Shown here one piece after another: positions 1 to 12,332 of a DNA stretch of 64,000 bases. How positions within the stretch are numbered: the stretch's first letter is position 1; the number at the start of each line of letters is the position of its first letter. A program made the position numbers and the translations under genes. The stretch is from Ophioderma brevispina (Eukaryota; Echinodermata; Ophiuroidea; Amphilepidida; Ophiodermatidae), in assembly GCA_023653785.1 (NCBI GenBank), contig JAMKCH010058009.1, positions 62,001-126,000 of the forward strand, given 5' to 3'. A model generated the notes under the pieces. It was given only the letters and a program-made list of their open reading frames with translations, was not told the origin of the DNA and searched no databases.

Positions 1-299
1 ACGGACGAACATGATATTGGAATCAGAGGAAATGAGGTAAACCTACAGAGCGAATTATTAAACCTAGCCAAAGTCAGATAGATGACGGCAACCAACCCCC
101 CAACGTCAGTCCCAAGAACACCAAGATACAGTGTGGAGGGTCAGACAATATACCTGTGGCACATACCCCGAATCAGACGATTGATGGTGCAAAGAACCAA
201 GTACTAAACATAGACCCTACGCAAAAGCGAATAGGCCTATAAATCTAGGCGGTCGGAATGGCAACGAACAGGCAACGCCCCCGCGTGTGCTTCCTGCTT

Positions 300-850
300 A
301 GATCTAATCCAATCAGGAATTGCACCCCGACACCTTAATACATGGAAAGAGGACTATTTCGAGTATATCACACATTTCACTCTATGTGCTGAAATGTCAG
401 GTTGGGACCCTCAGACCAAAGCACGAATGCTTGCATTTAGTCTAGGTTTACGCCCCCGCCGGTATTAACATCACAATTAACCATACCGACAGACATCAAT
501 ATCACCATGCTACAGCTGCCTAGAAAGACCGATACGGCAAGTCAACAAGAAGCAAAAGAGCAATTGAAACCAAACTATCAACTAGAAACGGCAAATAGGA
601 GAAACTGTATCAGGAGTTGGGCCCGACATCTGGTCATTTTAGTCCAAAACGCATATCCACAACTTGCACGCAGAAACACAGACATCTTGGACTTTGACGC
701 CTTCAGAAATCTATCAGTCCAATCTGAAGATGAAGAATTTTGACAAAGACGCAAAAACAGGAAGCGAGAGGCCGTGAGTACATTGGAACAATATGAGGCT
801 TTGAAGGATTGTGCCGTACCAACAATATCCATCTGTCAAGTGATACAGGA
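300..850 (+). pseudogene. gag remnant of the Ty3/gypsy element
   Basis: The plus strand around 340-450 reads in one frame as a gag capsid-like segment (short piece WKEDYFEYITHFTLCAEM, then a GWDPQTKARMLAFSL-like stretch), matching the W-x-D-Y...F-x-L...GW...K-x-x-x-L-x-x-S-L pattern of Ty3/gypsy capsids. A 78-codon open frame at 507-743 continues it, with AYPQLARR and ILDFDAFR pieces that resemble the later capsid helices. The segment after 743 (KQEAREAV-like in another frame) extends to about 835. Frame changes and stops show it is broken. No CCHC zinc knuckle was found. Confidence 0.65.
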
Positions 851-1614
851 CATAAACACTAAGTACAACGCAGACTTGAACAACGAGTTAAACGACCTTT
901 AAGACATTCCTGAATACATGGAACGATAGACAACCAGACATCTACAAGAACGACGCAATCTACACACGGCAAATATATATTAGCATTTCGATGATTAAAA
1001 GGAGCTCCCCTAATCATCCATCAAGAGAATATCAAGAACCAATGCCAGGAACGGAGAACAACCGATTCGGTTATATCACATGTTATGATGTGGGGAGCTG
1101 TGCATACCAAAAGATTGTCCGAGGCGTCAAGCAGACGACATAGTTTGCTATGAATGGGGACATAAAGTAACATTAAGAGAGTTGTCCACCTAGACAGCCC
1201 ATGCGACGTCATCAAATTCAAGGTGGAACGGGACATAGGAGACAACCACACAGACAGCCGGGAAACGATTACCACATCCGTTTGTTAGGAGGTCGGGAGC
1301 GGGTGGAAAATCACCGACCTTCTGATACAAAAAGAAATAAGAAAATACTACATGTACAGAAGAAGACAAATTGAATTACTACAGCATTTTTTACGTTTCC
1401 TTCCAGGGTGCAAGGTGTTCTTGTTGATTCCTGTAGATCTGGGGCCACGGTTACGATGATATCTACAGAAACTTCCAGAAAATTAACGAAAACACGCCAA
1501 CCCCTTTGGAACCGACAAACGTACTTGTTACACAACGTAAATGGTTTCAGAAAGTAACTTCAAAGGCAAGCTGACAACTATTAATAACTTTCGGCAATGT
1601 CGGTAGACAACAGT

Positions 1615-1675
1615 AAATCTAGTAGTAGCTGATATTTCCACGGATGCTGCTATACTAGGATCAAATTTTTCTACG
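1615..1675 (+). pseudogene. C-terminal protease fragment of the Ty3/gypsy element
   Basis: The bases at about 1620-1672 translate to a VVADISTDAAILGSNF-like piece, which corresponds to the conserved ILG-x-x-F-L end of retropepsins in Ty3/gypsy elements. It sits between the gag remnant and the reverse transcriptase, as expected. The catalytic D-S/T-G motif was not identified upstream, so the rest of the domain has decayed beyond what I can read by eye. Confidence 0.5.
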
Positions 1676-2429
1676 GCGCAATAACTGTGACGTCATCATA
1701 AGTCGCCATATTGAAGATGGACGTGAAGAAATACCCTTTGACACATGATGACATAGAACCAGTAGTCTAGAGTGGAAGTCCGACAATGCACTACTATACC
1801 CCCGAACTCACAAAAATAGTACCCGTTTAATCTGTCAATCAGAAAGTTACGAGATATAGCCTTAATAGAACCCAAAGACACGTTGTTCCAGCAAAAACAA
1901 GTTCTAATGGCCAAGGTATCAATCGCAACAAAGACGCATAGCACAGCTGTACAATTAAGTGAACTTGGAGATTCATAAAGTAAAATTACCAAAAAGGTCT
2001 TATCCCTGGGTCAATGGCGAGTCCTTTCTAACGACAATGCGACACAACAGCACCACTTCAACATTGACCAAATCACAAAATAAATCAAGAATGACGACGA
2101 TACCCACGCACAGAACGAATGTAGGTCAGTCCCTCCACCTTGCGTAACCGGGTCAACATCGCCTACTGGTTCCCAATCATATTGATCATAACTATTTCAG
2201 AGAAGTTCGACGTTTGTTTGGCAGATGGAAAAAATCGGTCGACTGGCAACACTTCTGAACAAACATCAAAATGTTTTTGGCACACTCACAGACCGACCTT
2301 GGTCGAACTTCCTTGGTAAAACATACAATAAATACTGGGAACACTCATCCAATCAAGCAAGCACCCAGACGACAACCGATTGAAAGGAGAGGCAGCAGAA
2401 AGAGAAGAAAAGAGAAGATTCTGACGGAA

Positions 2430-3420
2430 GATCCACGAGCCGAGCTCGATTCCTGGGCATCACCCGTCGTACTATACAAAGAAATCAGGAGATTGGCGCT
2501 TCTGTGTTGACTACAGAAAAATAAAATGCTTCTAAACAGTCCGCCCTACAGTCCCCGGACGACTTATCTCCTATCCCTCTAATCGATTAATCTCTCGACT
2601 CTCAGCCGGTGAAAATGAGTTCTGCACGATTGATTATGTTCTGATTATGGGAAAGTAGAATGGACCCCCGAGACAAGAAAAGACGACCGCATGTGCAAAC
2701 TCGAATGGGGGCTATATCATTTCCACTACATGCCATTCGGCCTTAATCAACGCACAGGCCAACGTTCGAAAGACTGATGGAGACAGTGCTGAGAGGTCTT
2801 CAATGGGAAGATGCTTAGCTCATTGATGACGTCATCTGCTTTGGCCAATCGTGGATATGTGCTTGACAGACTGTCTCAAATTTTTTAGAAATACTCCACA
2901 ATGCCGGATCTGAATGTTCGTCCCCGACAGTGCTTTCTTCCAGAACGATGTACTCTTCCTGGGACATGTCGTGTCTACTGACGGGAGTCAAGACAGACCC
3001 CCTCCAAGATAGAGGCTGTTAAAGACTGGCCAGTACCCAATGAATGCCAAACAACACGTCGCTCTTTAGACCTACAGGTACTACAGCGTTTTGTCCGTAA
3101 TTTTGCGCATATAGCGGGTCCCCTTCACAAACTCAACGAGAAGGGGAGCCACTTTCGATGGACTCCGGCATGTCAAAGAGCATTCGGATACTCTGACAAG
3201 AGGCACTACCAACAACCCCCATCCTGGGCATAATCACCAGCCTGAAGTCCATATATCTCGATACGGACCGCATCAAGATAAAGCAACTTGGAGCAGACTT
3301 TCACAAGTACAGGAGGAGAAGAACAGGGTTATCGCGTACATGAGGCAAATCCCTCAGTCGGCAACCAGCGATACTGCCCCGTAAACTCTAGAGATATGCT
3401 ACCGTAAATAACTGCTCTGA
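2430..3420 (+). pseudogene. Reverse transcriptase and RNase H remnant (Ty3/gypsy pol)
   Basis: The opening motif SWASPVVLYK is at about 2449-2480. One frame over comes GDWRFCVDYRKI, a hallmark of Ty3/gypsy reverse transcriptases. FCTIDY lies near 2620, YHFHYMPFGL near 2715-2745, TFERLMETVLRGLQW near 2762-2808, and the catalytic Y/L-x-D-D box appears as LIDDVICFG at about 2818-2845. A thumb/connection piece (FVRNFAHIAGPLHKLNEKG) is at about 3090-3145. An RNase H-like piece (D-x-D, GAxxSQVQEEKNRVIAYM) spans about 3255-3345. Reading the domain needs several frame changes and crosses stops, so the enzyme is inactive. Confidence 0.88.
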
Positions 3421-3658
3421 AAAATTCAACACTACGTGTACGGTAGACGAATTGAACTTAGAACTGACAATTCAGCTGTCCCATTCATGCCTCCGGAATC
3501 AAGATCCCGAGGGACGATGCGAGAGGATCGAGCAAAATATCAGACTTTTTGAATATCCAACTCTTCACAAATCGTCCTGGGAAGCGTCAACTTAATGCTG
3601 ATGCCTCTCTCAACAACTCTCAACACGACGCCCCTGTTCACAATGCCGGGCGCTTCTG

Positions 3659-5150
3659 ATGACCACCAGTGTACGGCCTGTAACAAAATCAGACTCAACA
3701 CCAACCAAACGTCGACTTGGTGAGAATATCCCTAGAGTACAAAGCAAAGAGACTTCTCTGCAGAGAATTCAGACCACTACAGGCTGGCTGGACTGGATGG
3801 GAACACCATACGATAGGGCAGCACCAGAAGCCGACCAAGATCTGGACCCACTTCTCAGAGCCTTAGAGGATGGCAAAGAACGGGCCCTAGTGGCGGATCT
3901 TTCCGCCTACGCATGCCGTTTTGAAAGCGCTATGGCGACATGGAACCGCCCTGAAGTTGATTGTGGTGTCCTTTTAGCAGAAAGTGGGTTTTGTGGAAGA
4001 GTGGCACCACACTACTGGCAACTAGTGTTTCCCCGGAATGTAAGCAGAAAGAAGTCCTTTGAATTTCCATGACGCCCCTACAGCTGGTCACCTAGGTCCG
4101 TCTAGAACCAGGAAAATTCGCCAAAACTTCTAACGGGTTGGTCTTAAAACGATGGTCATAAAGTACTAAATCTGCCAGCCGATGTGATAAATGTGCAGCG
4201 AGGAAACCGAAGACAAACATCATCAAAACCAAAACCTCCGTCATTATTGGGTTGTAGAACCCTGGAGAGAAATGGCGTGTCGAGTATGTCGGACATTACC
4301 AGAATCCAGATGAGGCCATAAATTACAAATTTGGGGTCGCATACTCATTTCCAGCAAATTGTAGTCGCGTTTGCATACCAGAACCAGGACCAGCGAGACA
4401 ATAGCACCACTTTGGTCCGGGAAGTTGGTTTTTTCGTTTCGGAGTTCCCCTCCAAATACACATCGATCAGTGGAAGCAATTTTGAATCCCGGTTATATAA
4501 AGACATGCTGAAAATGCTTGGGATTGAGAAAACAAGAACGACTGGACTGCACCCAATTAGTGACGGACTCGTTGAACGTTATAACCGTACGTTCTCACGA
4601 TGCTGACAATGTTGGCCCCGACGAACAAAAAGACTTGGGGACCAGCACCTCCCCCTTGTTATGATGGCGTAAATTAGAGCCCTCGATACGAAAGGCCTGG
4701 TTTTTCACCAACCAACTCATGTTTAGGGAGGGACGTCAACCTAACCCCTAACTCCGGAGGTACCTACACACACCGTCCAGAAAGGACGTGAACCCTATCG
4801 ACTACGAGGAGTATGTAGACACCTTGCAAGAAAGAAGCAGAAAGGCTCATGAGTAACTCCGGAAACACCTAGGCAAAGCCGCAAATCACCAAAAGCAAGT
4901 ATTATGATCGCGAGCTTACAAAGCCGGTTTTAATGAAGCCAACCTTTGGCTATGGGACCCTTCAAAAGAAGCGCGGGGTCTGTCCAAAACTAACTTCTAA
5001 TGGAAAGGGCTTTCACATTCATTAATTCAAAAGATCGACTATCTTTTGTATAAATAAAATCCGAAGCACCCAATAACAAAACGCAAAGATAGTTCACCCT
5101 AAACGGTGAAACCATACGAGTGCGAGAAAGCGCCAAAATGGTTCAAGCCT
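3659..5150 (+). pseudogene. Integrase remnant (Ty3/gypsy pol C-terminus)
   Basis: A 137-codon open frame (3659-4072) covers the linker and the start of integrase. Past it, HDAPTAGHLG (about 4070-4100) and CDKCAARKP (about 4170-4210) form the HHCC zinc-binding region. The core follows in an open frame at 4331-4606 with GSNFESRLYKDMLKMLGIEK and then SDGLVERYNRTF, which match the second half of retroviral-type integrase cores, including the glutamate of the D-D-E triad in VERYNRT. The C-terminal region continues to about 5150 (EEYVDTLQERSRKAHE, NLWLWDPSKKRG). Stops and frameshifts interrupt it. Confidence 0.88.
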
Positions 5151-5230
5151 AAACGGAACTAATAGCTCACTAAGTGTATAAAAGCTGTACAGTGTTGTAG
5201 GAAATAATAGGAAATAAAATAAACAAAGAC

Positions 5231-7330
5231 CTGATTAACCTGCCAAACCTGCTTGAAATGTGCGATATATAGTCTGATTTGTTGATTTTTCACAACAAGT
5301 AGATAGAAATAAAATTCAGGACTCCCGTAGTGATGTGTATGAAAGAATTAGAATAGTCGGCGCCGACGAACAAAAGGATGTGTTTGCTTACAGGACTGAT
5401 CACCCTGGGAAAAGACAACATGTAGACTTTGACAGCAAAGACAACTAAAATTCAGAAACGAACGGAAATGTGTCTACTTTTGATTTTTAACGTGCAGCAT
5501 CTCTAATTGAGTTGAAAACACAATACAGTGTGAAAAAAACAGAAGGTGAACTAAGTGAAGTACGAACGTATAGAGGGTCCGCCATTTTGTATCTTCTGAC
5601 GGTAGAAAACTATGAAAATCCCTCAAATAGAAAAGTTGTTAAAGTCGTCTTGGAAAGTGACTTAAGTGATACAACAAAAAGCATTTATATGAGTTAAAGA
5701 AAACAAAATCGGCCACATAAGGTTATAAATTACATAGAGTATGTCAAAAGTGTACGAGGGTCGTGTGCGCCTCCAACCTCATTACGAACCACACAAAAGC
5801 ATGAGGGCAGATGACATTATATCTAATCTATGGGCTGCAGCGGGCGTGTGAAGTGGCTCTTTGTGCTTAGCTACTTCGAATCCTTGTGAGGACACTGCGG
5901 CTTTTGGAGAGGGGGGTGGACTACTAGAGATTTTAACCCTATCCTAACAAAAGCCATATGGAAAACAAGGCATGAGTGACCGATATGGAGTTTTAGAGGC
6001 CTTACCATTGCATCTTCGCAGCCGGCGACCCGTACACTTCTCGACGTGGATGGGTGATGACCTCCTCCGTGTCTATAGAAGGTGTACACTTAACTTCCGA
6101 AGAGGGAGATGACCACAAAACGCCAGTCGCATCCAGGTTATTCATCTCCCTTAGGCTCATGTGGGTATAATTACATGAAGACTTAAAAGTATTCCACAAT
6201 TATTGTTTTGTATACCCTTCTGCAATACACATTTTTGTATAAATTCATTCAAATAACAATGTTTGTAACTGTTTTCTTTCTTTGTAATTTTCAAGCGCCT
6301 AATGTGTGTGAGATAATTGATAATTTCAGCTCGGGCACAGTATTAATTTAGAAGAACTTCTGATAACATGTATAGAAATTTATATTTAGGTCTTAGTGCA
6401 GTTATGTAAACCTAAATGCTGTGATGCGTGAAATGCCTTATGCAACTTGCATGGGATCAAAATTGTAACTGAGCTGTATACCTATCGTATATTTTGGAAT
6501 TCTCACCATACAACCTGCAAAGTCAAACAAGGACCTTTTGTATTTAGTAAAAGACCTTCAAAATGTTAATCTTTTCTGTTAAGTTTTTATAATGTGTGAC
6601 ATGGATAATGTTAACAAATGCGTGTCCACCAAGTAAAATCTGTGTTTACCCAGGGAATAGTGAATACTGATGAACTGTATGCAGCATTTTGAGGTATTTT
6701 TATTTTGGGATGACGAGAGCACATTTTAATTTTATTCTTGATATAAATTTGAATCAACAATAGGAGCAATAATGCCTAATGGTTGTATGAATATTGTAAG
6801 TATATATATAAGGGATCGAAGTAAACATGAGGAATTATATACCTTTTCGTGTGCCAAATGTTCTCGTTCGGGACATATAATATTTAAGAATTCACAATGC
6901 AAGCCTCACGCAAAATATTGCCTCGAGAGAATCTATCTGTCCTGCGCTACCTGGCGAATCACAAGAGCGGATTATATGCCCTCAACATGTAGAGAGCGTC
7001 CTCTCTGGGCTGTTTGGGTTGTTTGTTTGATCAAATTGGCGCTCATGACGAATCTTTTGGCTTCTAAAATCCTACAGTGGTTTGCTGCACGATATGTATA
7101 ACCTAACAACTTTCGAGGTAATGCAAATTTCAGTAAAGTTGAAGTGCTAGGATGTGATTTGAATTTGCCAATTTAAATGCAACTCTTATAAACGTGAAAC
7201 GGAGTTTGTTTTAGGAAGCAGTTCATGCAGAGCCGCATGATTTATTAGTTTTATTTCTGTACATGCCAATTAAAAAATAGATAGATGCATTACCTAAAAT
7301 GTAATAAGCCTGTTTGATAAGATAAACGTG
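5231..7330. other. No recognised gene
   Basis: I recognise no family here. Two short plus-strand open frames occur (5512-5697, 61 codons; 6772-7101, 109 codons), but neither shows a domain, a splice-supported boundary or a codon pattern I would trust. The stretch 5750-6200 is more GC-rich than its surroundings and may belong to the 3' end of the neighbouring gypsy element, which I cannot test without its other LTR. Confidence 0.4.
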
Positions 7331-7334
7331 TTAT

Positions 7335-7980
7335 GCTCTACACGTAAAAAATGACAGTGCAATTTACAGAAAATACTGTAAAAACTTTCAAAATTTACAG
7401 TCTTTGGCTGTAATTTGGGAAATAACATGGACCAAGGAATACTTCAATTTGAATGTCCAATTTTGCCAGGGCCTAGTAATGACAAAATCTAAGTGAAGAC
7501 TTTATTCGAAATTGGTAATGAGTAACAACATCCATTATACACTACTAATAATTTTTCAATTATCACCATTAAATGTATACTAAAATGTAACCGGGAAAAA
7601 TAACTGTAAATTTTACAGGAAAATCCGGCAGCAATTCTGCCAACAAAACCCTAAAAAATATAGCTTTTACAGGTTTTCATTCACATTTACTGTATAATTT
7701 TTACAGTTTGATGTAATACATTTTACAACAAACTGTAAATTTTACAGTGATATGCACTGTAAAAAATTGTGGATAGGCCTCCGAAGTGGGGGTGTTTCGT
7801 CAGTCCTGCCTTTTTATTCTCCACCACATTCACAATCTCTGTAATAACTCACATATATGTTTTAAGTGTTTTGGATTAAATTATTTTTACAATATACTGT
7901 AAATTTTACGGTAATTTGTTGGCAGAATTGCTGCCAGTATTTTATGTAAAATTACAGTATTTTTTTTACAGTGTACCTTT
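7335..7980. repeat. ACTGTAAA-rich palindromic element (MITE-like)
   Basis: This stretch is filled with ACTGTAAA / TTTACAGT words in both orientations. A perfect 18-bp inverted pair (GGCAGCAATTCTGCCAAC) sits at 7627-7644 and 7918-7935, each next to further CTGTAAATTTTACAG words. The outer ends (about 7345 and 7975) carry weaker inverted similarity ending in ACAGTG. No coding region is present. The structure fits a non-autonomous DNA element; the superfamily is not clear. Confidence 0.6.
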
Positions 7981-10740
7981 TATTGTGCATGGTATGGTAC
8001 TCCGCTTCAACAAATTGGTGTAAACCCTTGGGAATAGTGAAATAATGTGCACTTCAACACTTTGTAGAATTTATTATTATTTATATTTTTATTAGCATTA
8101 TTAATGTGACAGACAAGTACTCTTGTAAATGTGACCTATTTGTAGCTAGATATCTTTAAGGAGGCTATGACCCTTCGCTCCGCGCACTAGATCTGGCACT
8201 GTGTTCCAGTTTGGATTTTCCAAATACAAATGCTTGCGTTATTGAATAGGGACATCGCGCGTAAATCAGCAGCTGCGCCGTGCAAGCGGTCTATATGCGC
8301 AACTACAACTATGGAGGGATCCGCGCCGAGATTCCTGAACTGAACGGTAACCAAAAATGCCAAGAAACTCCAACTACTTCTCACAAACAATCACCGAAAA
8401 GACCCTGGATGAATGATGGTGACGTGGTTTTTCATATATTTCCCCATGAATATAAACTTGACAAGTCTACAAAGTATATACATGAGACTTATTAGAAATA
8501 TTGAACAAAAAAACAACACACAAACAAGTACTTAAAAATACAATTGGTAGAATGGCAGTCCAATATTTTTTATTGTTCTAAATATATGTAGGCCTGCTCG
8601 TTTGTCACACCCCCTTCATATTGACCATATATAATTTTATAAATTACCTTGTAAAAAAAAAAGAGATATCACTCAATAACATCCTATATCTGATCTCCTG
8701 GTCTAAAATGTGTTCCAAAATTTTATATGCGCAACAAAAATATAAATATCACACAAATTAAATTTCCGTTTAACGGATAGACATGACACGCAGTGGCCTA
8801 TGGTGCACCGTCCGGATCGACTTTAAAGTTGGAAATACCTTTTCTCGAGGATCTATTGGGTGGACTATAAACAAAATGAGTGTTAGGATCATGAAATGCA
8901 CCTTTAATTTTTGGAAAAGTCAACCCAAATGTGCTGTACGTAACAAAAAACACGGGACTCTCGGTATGATCCCTGATGAACACTGTGGGATGGAGAAAAG
9001 TCTGTAGGCCCTACTTGTAGAAGAAGGCGATGCATATCCGTTCTTGAGGTCCCCTTTTGTAATTTTTTTACCTAAGAAAAGTAAATTTGTAGCCAATTTT
9101 AGTTTCCTGCGCTGCAAATTTCTCGAAATTGTCAATGAGTTCCTAAGGACGCTACTTTGAGAATGAAAATATGAAATCAGGCCCAGTCCCCAAGTTCGGA
9201 ATCCTGGGCCACACATCCTACCTCAAAAAAGTTACCCCTTCCCCCTGCGGCTATACCTCCATCTGTCCTCCCCTTCCTCGTCACTAAAATTCCAAAGACT
9301 AAAAGATCAAGGTAGTATTCAGATTACTATAACGGAAATAACCATTGAAAAGTCATACAATTTTAATCTCACTACGATCTAGTTTGAATTGAGAGAGTTA
9401 CTTCGTGGTGCTCCCTAAAAATACACGTCGGTGCATTTTACACGTAAATTACAACGATTTTTAATAGTATTGTGTTTGGCAGAATTGCCGTTAAAATACT
9501 CCGAAATTGCAAAGTTCCATACACTTTACAGTAAGTTTAACGGTGCCATCGGCAGTGTGGGGCATACTTTCTTGTTTTACGTGTATTTTATTCAATGCTC
9601 CCAATTTTTCTCCAGAGTTTTCAGAGATGTCCTTCTCCATTATAAGGCAACCTAGAGATTACAATAGGATATTGTCTTTACTATATAGAAAATGCGTGAT
9701 CAACAATACCATCATACAAGAACGAAGACAAAGTACACATTAACACACAGCGTTGTATCGCGTAACCTTTTTGCGTGTGACACCTCTGAATGTCGCATAG
9801 ACATTTTTCTCAACCTTTTGAGTCCCTAAAAACGTCTATGTGTTACATTATTGAGAAAAGTAGTTCGGTGACCCCATTCTTTTTTCTTTCTTAATCGAAA
9901 GCATCTAGTAGTGCGCAACTTTTATTAAAAATTCCATCAAAAAATTTCGAAGCAAATTTTTTTTATATAAAATGCTGTCGTATAAATCAAATTTCCCATA
10001 GGTTTGTGTACTTACTTTTTGATCATAATGGCAAAAAATAGGTATTTTGAATCAATCTTATATAAAAACGAGGTCGGTGACCCCTATTTCTTTTGATTTT
10101 TGGTTACCATGATGGAAGTTTGTGTCATACCGTTATTCAATGAACAATAAAAATTTCGGACAGATCCTATCGTGTCCTAGCCTCCTTAATACAGTTATAT
10201 AGCATTCCCAAGACAAGCGGGCAAAGTAATGATTAAATAGCCTTCCGTTTGTTTGTGACACCCTGCACGCGTCATGAACTGTGAATCCGTATCTTGGTCT
10301 AATAATTGAAAGTAACCTTACATTATCAAACTGAGAAACCATGGGTTTCTCTGTCATCCTTGTGTTTCCACATATGAACCTTGTTTTACAGATCAAGGTG
10401 TTTAGTCTTCATGCGAGGTGTGGAACCCCTAAATTTTAACCCACCTATCTTTATATGAATATGGATGTATGGCTTCCACTGAATCAGAATAATACATTTT
10501 AAGACCGTTTGATAATAGAATACTATACTTCGTGCTAATAGTAATGGTCTATGTTTACAGACGGACACCAAATGACTGATCTAGGACCGTCATAAGATTA
10601 CGTGTTACTGATGTGTAATTGAATATCAACACAGCTTCTTCTCGCTATGCAGACGGGCGCATTGTTGGTGTCCTGCTAAAATAGGATTTATTCAAAATAG
10701 TTACACCTGCAATAAGTGTTTGTTTTAAATACTATCAACT
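7981..10740. other. No recognised gene
   Basis: AT-rich DNA with no assignable coding region. A somewhat CpG-richer island lies at about 8170-8420. A roughly 30-bp direct repeat (GGTGACCCC...TTTCTTT) occurs at about 9870 and 10075, and a loose hairpin around CATAGAC...GTCTATG lies at 9795-9840. Nothing else is supported. Confidence 0.35.
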
Positions 10741-10745
10741 TGAAT

Positions 10746-10803
10746 TATTATTATATTGTAGTTATATTGTTATTATTATTATTATAATTATTATTACTAT
10801 TGT
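10746..10803. repeat. TTA/TTG microsatellite
   Basis: Imperfect trinucleotide run made of TTA units with TTG interruptions. Confidence 0.8.
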
Positions 10804-11057
10804 AAAGTTCTTTGTCATGCCGTCACATCTCAGTTTGTTCAGTGCCGTGCCCGGGTACTCGATTGTTTGAACCCAGGAGTGTTCGAACTGAGGTGGGGAT
10901 AGTGTGACTGCCCGCCCGTCCACATCCAGTTTAATATAATTAGAAAACATTGCAGTCAGTACCGTAGTGTTGGGAGGCAATACGCCCGGTCATCGCTTTA
11001 TGCTCAAGGTGCCGCCTTACCGCGCTCTCCTTCGTCTAATTTGGGAGGGATAATTGC

Positions 11058-11139
11058 CTCCTCCTCCCTCTCGGAGGAAGTTTCCCTCCCTCTGGGAGGA
11101 GGTTTCCCTCCCTCTGGGAGGACGTTTCCCTCCCTCTGG
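11058..11139. repeat. 22-bp minisatellite, about 3.5 copies
   Basis: The unit CCCTCCCTCTGGGAGGAGGT plus two further T bases repeats about 3.5 times with single-base changes. Each unit contains the short palindrome CCTCCCTCTGGGAGG, so each copy can form a small hairpin. Confidence 0.8.
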
Positions 11140-12045
11140 ACCCGCCGCTCCCCCTTACGCTAAGCGCACAATTTCAGTTCTACTGTTTTGGCTAGCGCCG
11201 CGCGCCTCTGGCCAACCAATTCAGATTTGTAGAAGGTAAAATTTATGCGTTCCTAAAAGTTGTTATGGGGATGGAGAAGTGGTAAAGGGGAAGTAGTTAA
11301 GAGACAGAACAGGCTAGACGTGTAAAATCTGTATATCCGAATCTGACTGATAGGCTAACAAGTCCTAGTTACAATAAAGAAGGGTGACAACGGTAACGAA
11401 TTCATGTCCAATCAGTCCTTTCTATTTTGTGATCAGATTGCTATATAGAGTACAAAGTCCACGCTAAAACCGTAAAACCCCTTCTTTGTACCCTTAGTCT
11501 TAGCAGTATTTAGTTTATTTACCTAACGCTCGGGTAAGGTTGGTTACAAATTACCACAACCCCCCCTATTGCAATAACAGGAGGGGTGTTCCATATTGCC
11601 GACGCATGGGTAATATGGACCCTTTGCACAAAAGGTTTTGATCGCCTATATTCTTTTATTTTTTTGGTCTTTACCATACCCATGAACCAAGGCTTTCCAA
11701 TGTTAATGAAAGTCATTAAACTAAAATACAATTCTTGGAAATTACGCTCTTGCTTAAGGGGTCCATAATACCCGCGCTTTACCCCACTGTCTGTTCAATT
11801 AACTGAGATGTCTGTTTTTTATATTTATTCAAAGATAGACACCTTTGAAGTTAAGTCTGAGTAAATAAAAGTTGTTGGGGATCTTTGGACCAAATCTATT
11901 GAAATGTGTGGCCAACCCTCGTTTTGATATAAATATTTAATTCTTCATCTAACGCCGCCGACAAATCTAAACCGAAGTGGCTCATTGATGCCGTCTGGTG
12001 AAGTGCCTTATATTAGGCTGCTACAACACAACCAGTAAATCCAAA
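11140..12045. other. No recognised gene
   Basis: Short open frames on both strands overlap each other at 11519-11768 and show no domain. No repeat partner for this stretch was seen inside the window. Confidence 0.35.
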
Positions 12046-12049
12046 TGAC

Positions 12050-12245
12050 ATTAAATGATTATAGGAAGAAGTGTCCGATTTTAGATTCAGGAGGAAACCA
12101 GTTCTTGGAGAAAAACCTGCGAGGACGGGTATGGATCGTCAACCAAAATCACATACGACCCAAGGCTCCGCAGGGATTAAACCTGGGCCGCATTGGTGAA
12201 AGGCTATTAGATGACCACTACACCAGCCCGCCCTCTCAAGCGAAT
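12050..12245 (-). mobile_element. Degenerate tRNA-derived SINE-like remnant
   Basis: Read on the minus strand, the segment carries a decayed RNA polymerase III B-box (AGGTTTAATCCCTG, compare GGTTCGANTCC) followed by a tail (GGTTTTTCTCC...GGTTTCCTCC) of a kind found in dispersed repeats of many aquatic animals. The A-box is not convincing. The call rests on motif order only and is tentative. Confidence 0.4.
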
Positions 12246-12332
12246 AAGGTTTGGACCGTTTGGTACCATTATTAACGTTTGGTCATGTTTGTGGACGGTT
12301 CCATTGACTCCACTTTGCAGGTAGTAAAAGTT

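Larger units (their letters stand above)
1..5230 (+). mobile_element. Degenerate Ty3/gypsy LTR retrotransposon
   Basis: An almost full-length internal region of a Ty3/gypsy element can be followed across all frames in the normal order: gag-like segment (about 300-850), end of the protease (about 1620-1670), reverse transcriptase (about 2440-2900), RNase H (about 3230-3400), integrase (about 3960-5150). Every domain carries stops and frameshifts, so the copy is dead. The left end may lie outside the window. I could not pair LTRs: only the 3' side would be visible, and nothing after 5150 repeats near position 1. An A-rich stretch at about 5192-5230 could mark the polypurine/3' LTR border, but that is a guess. 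Confidence 0.9.
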
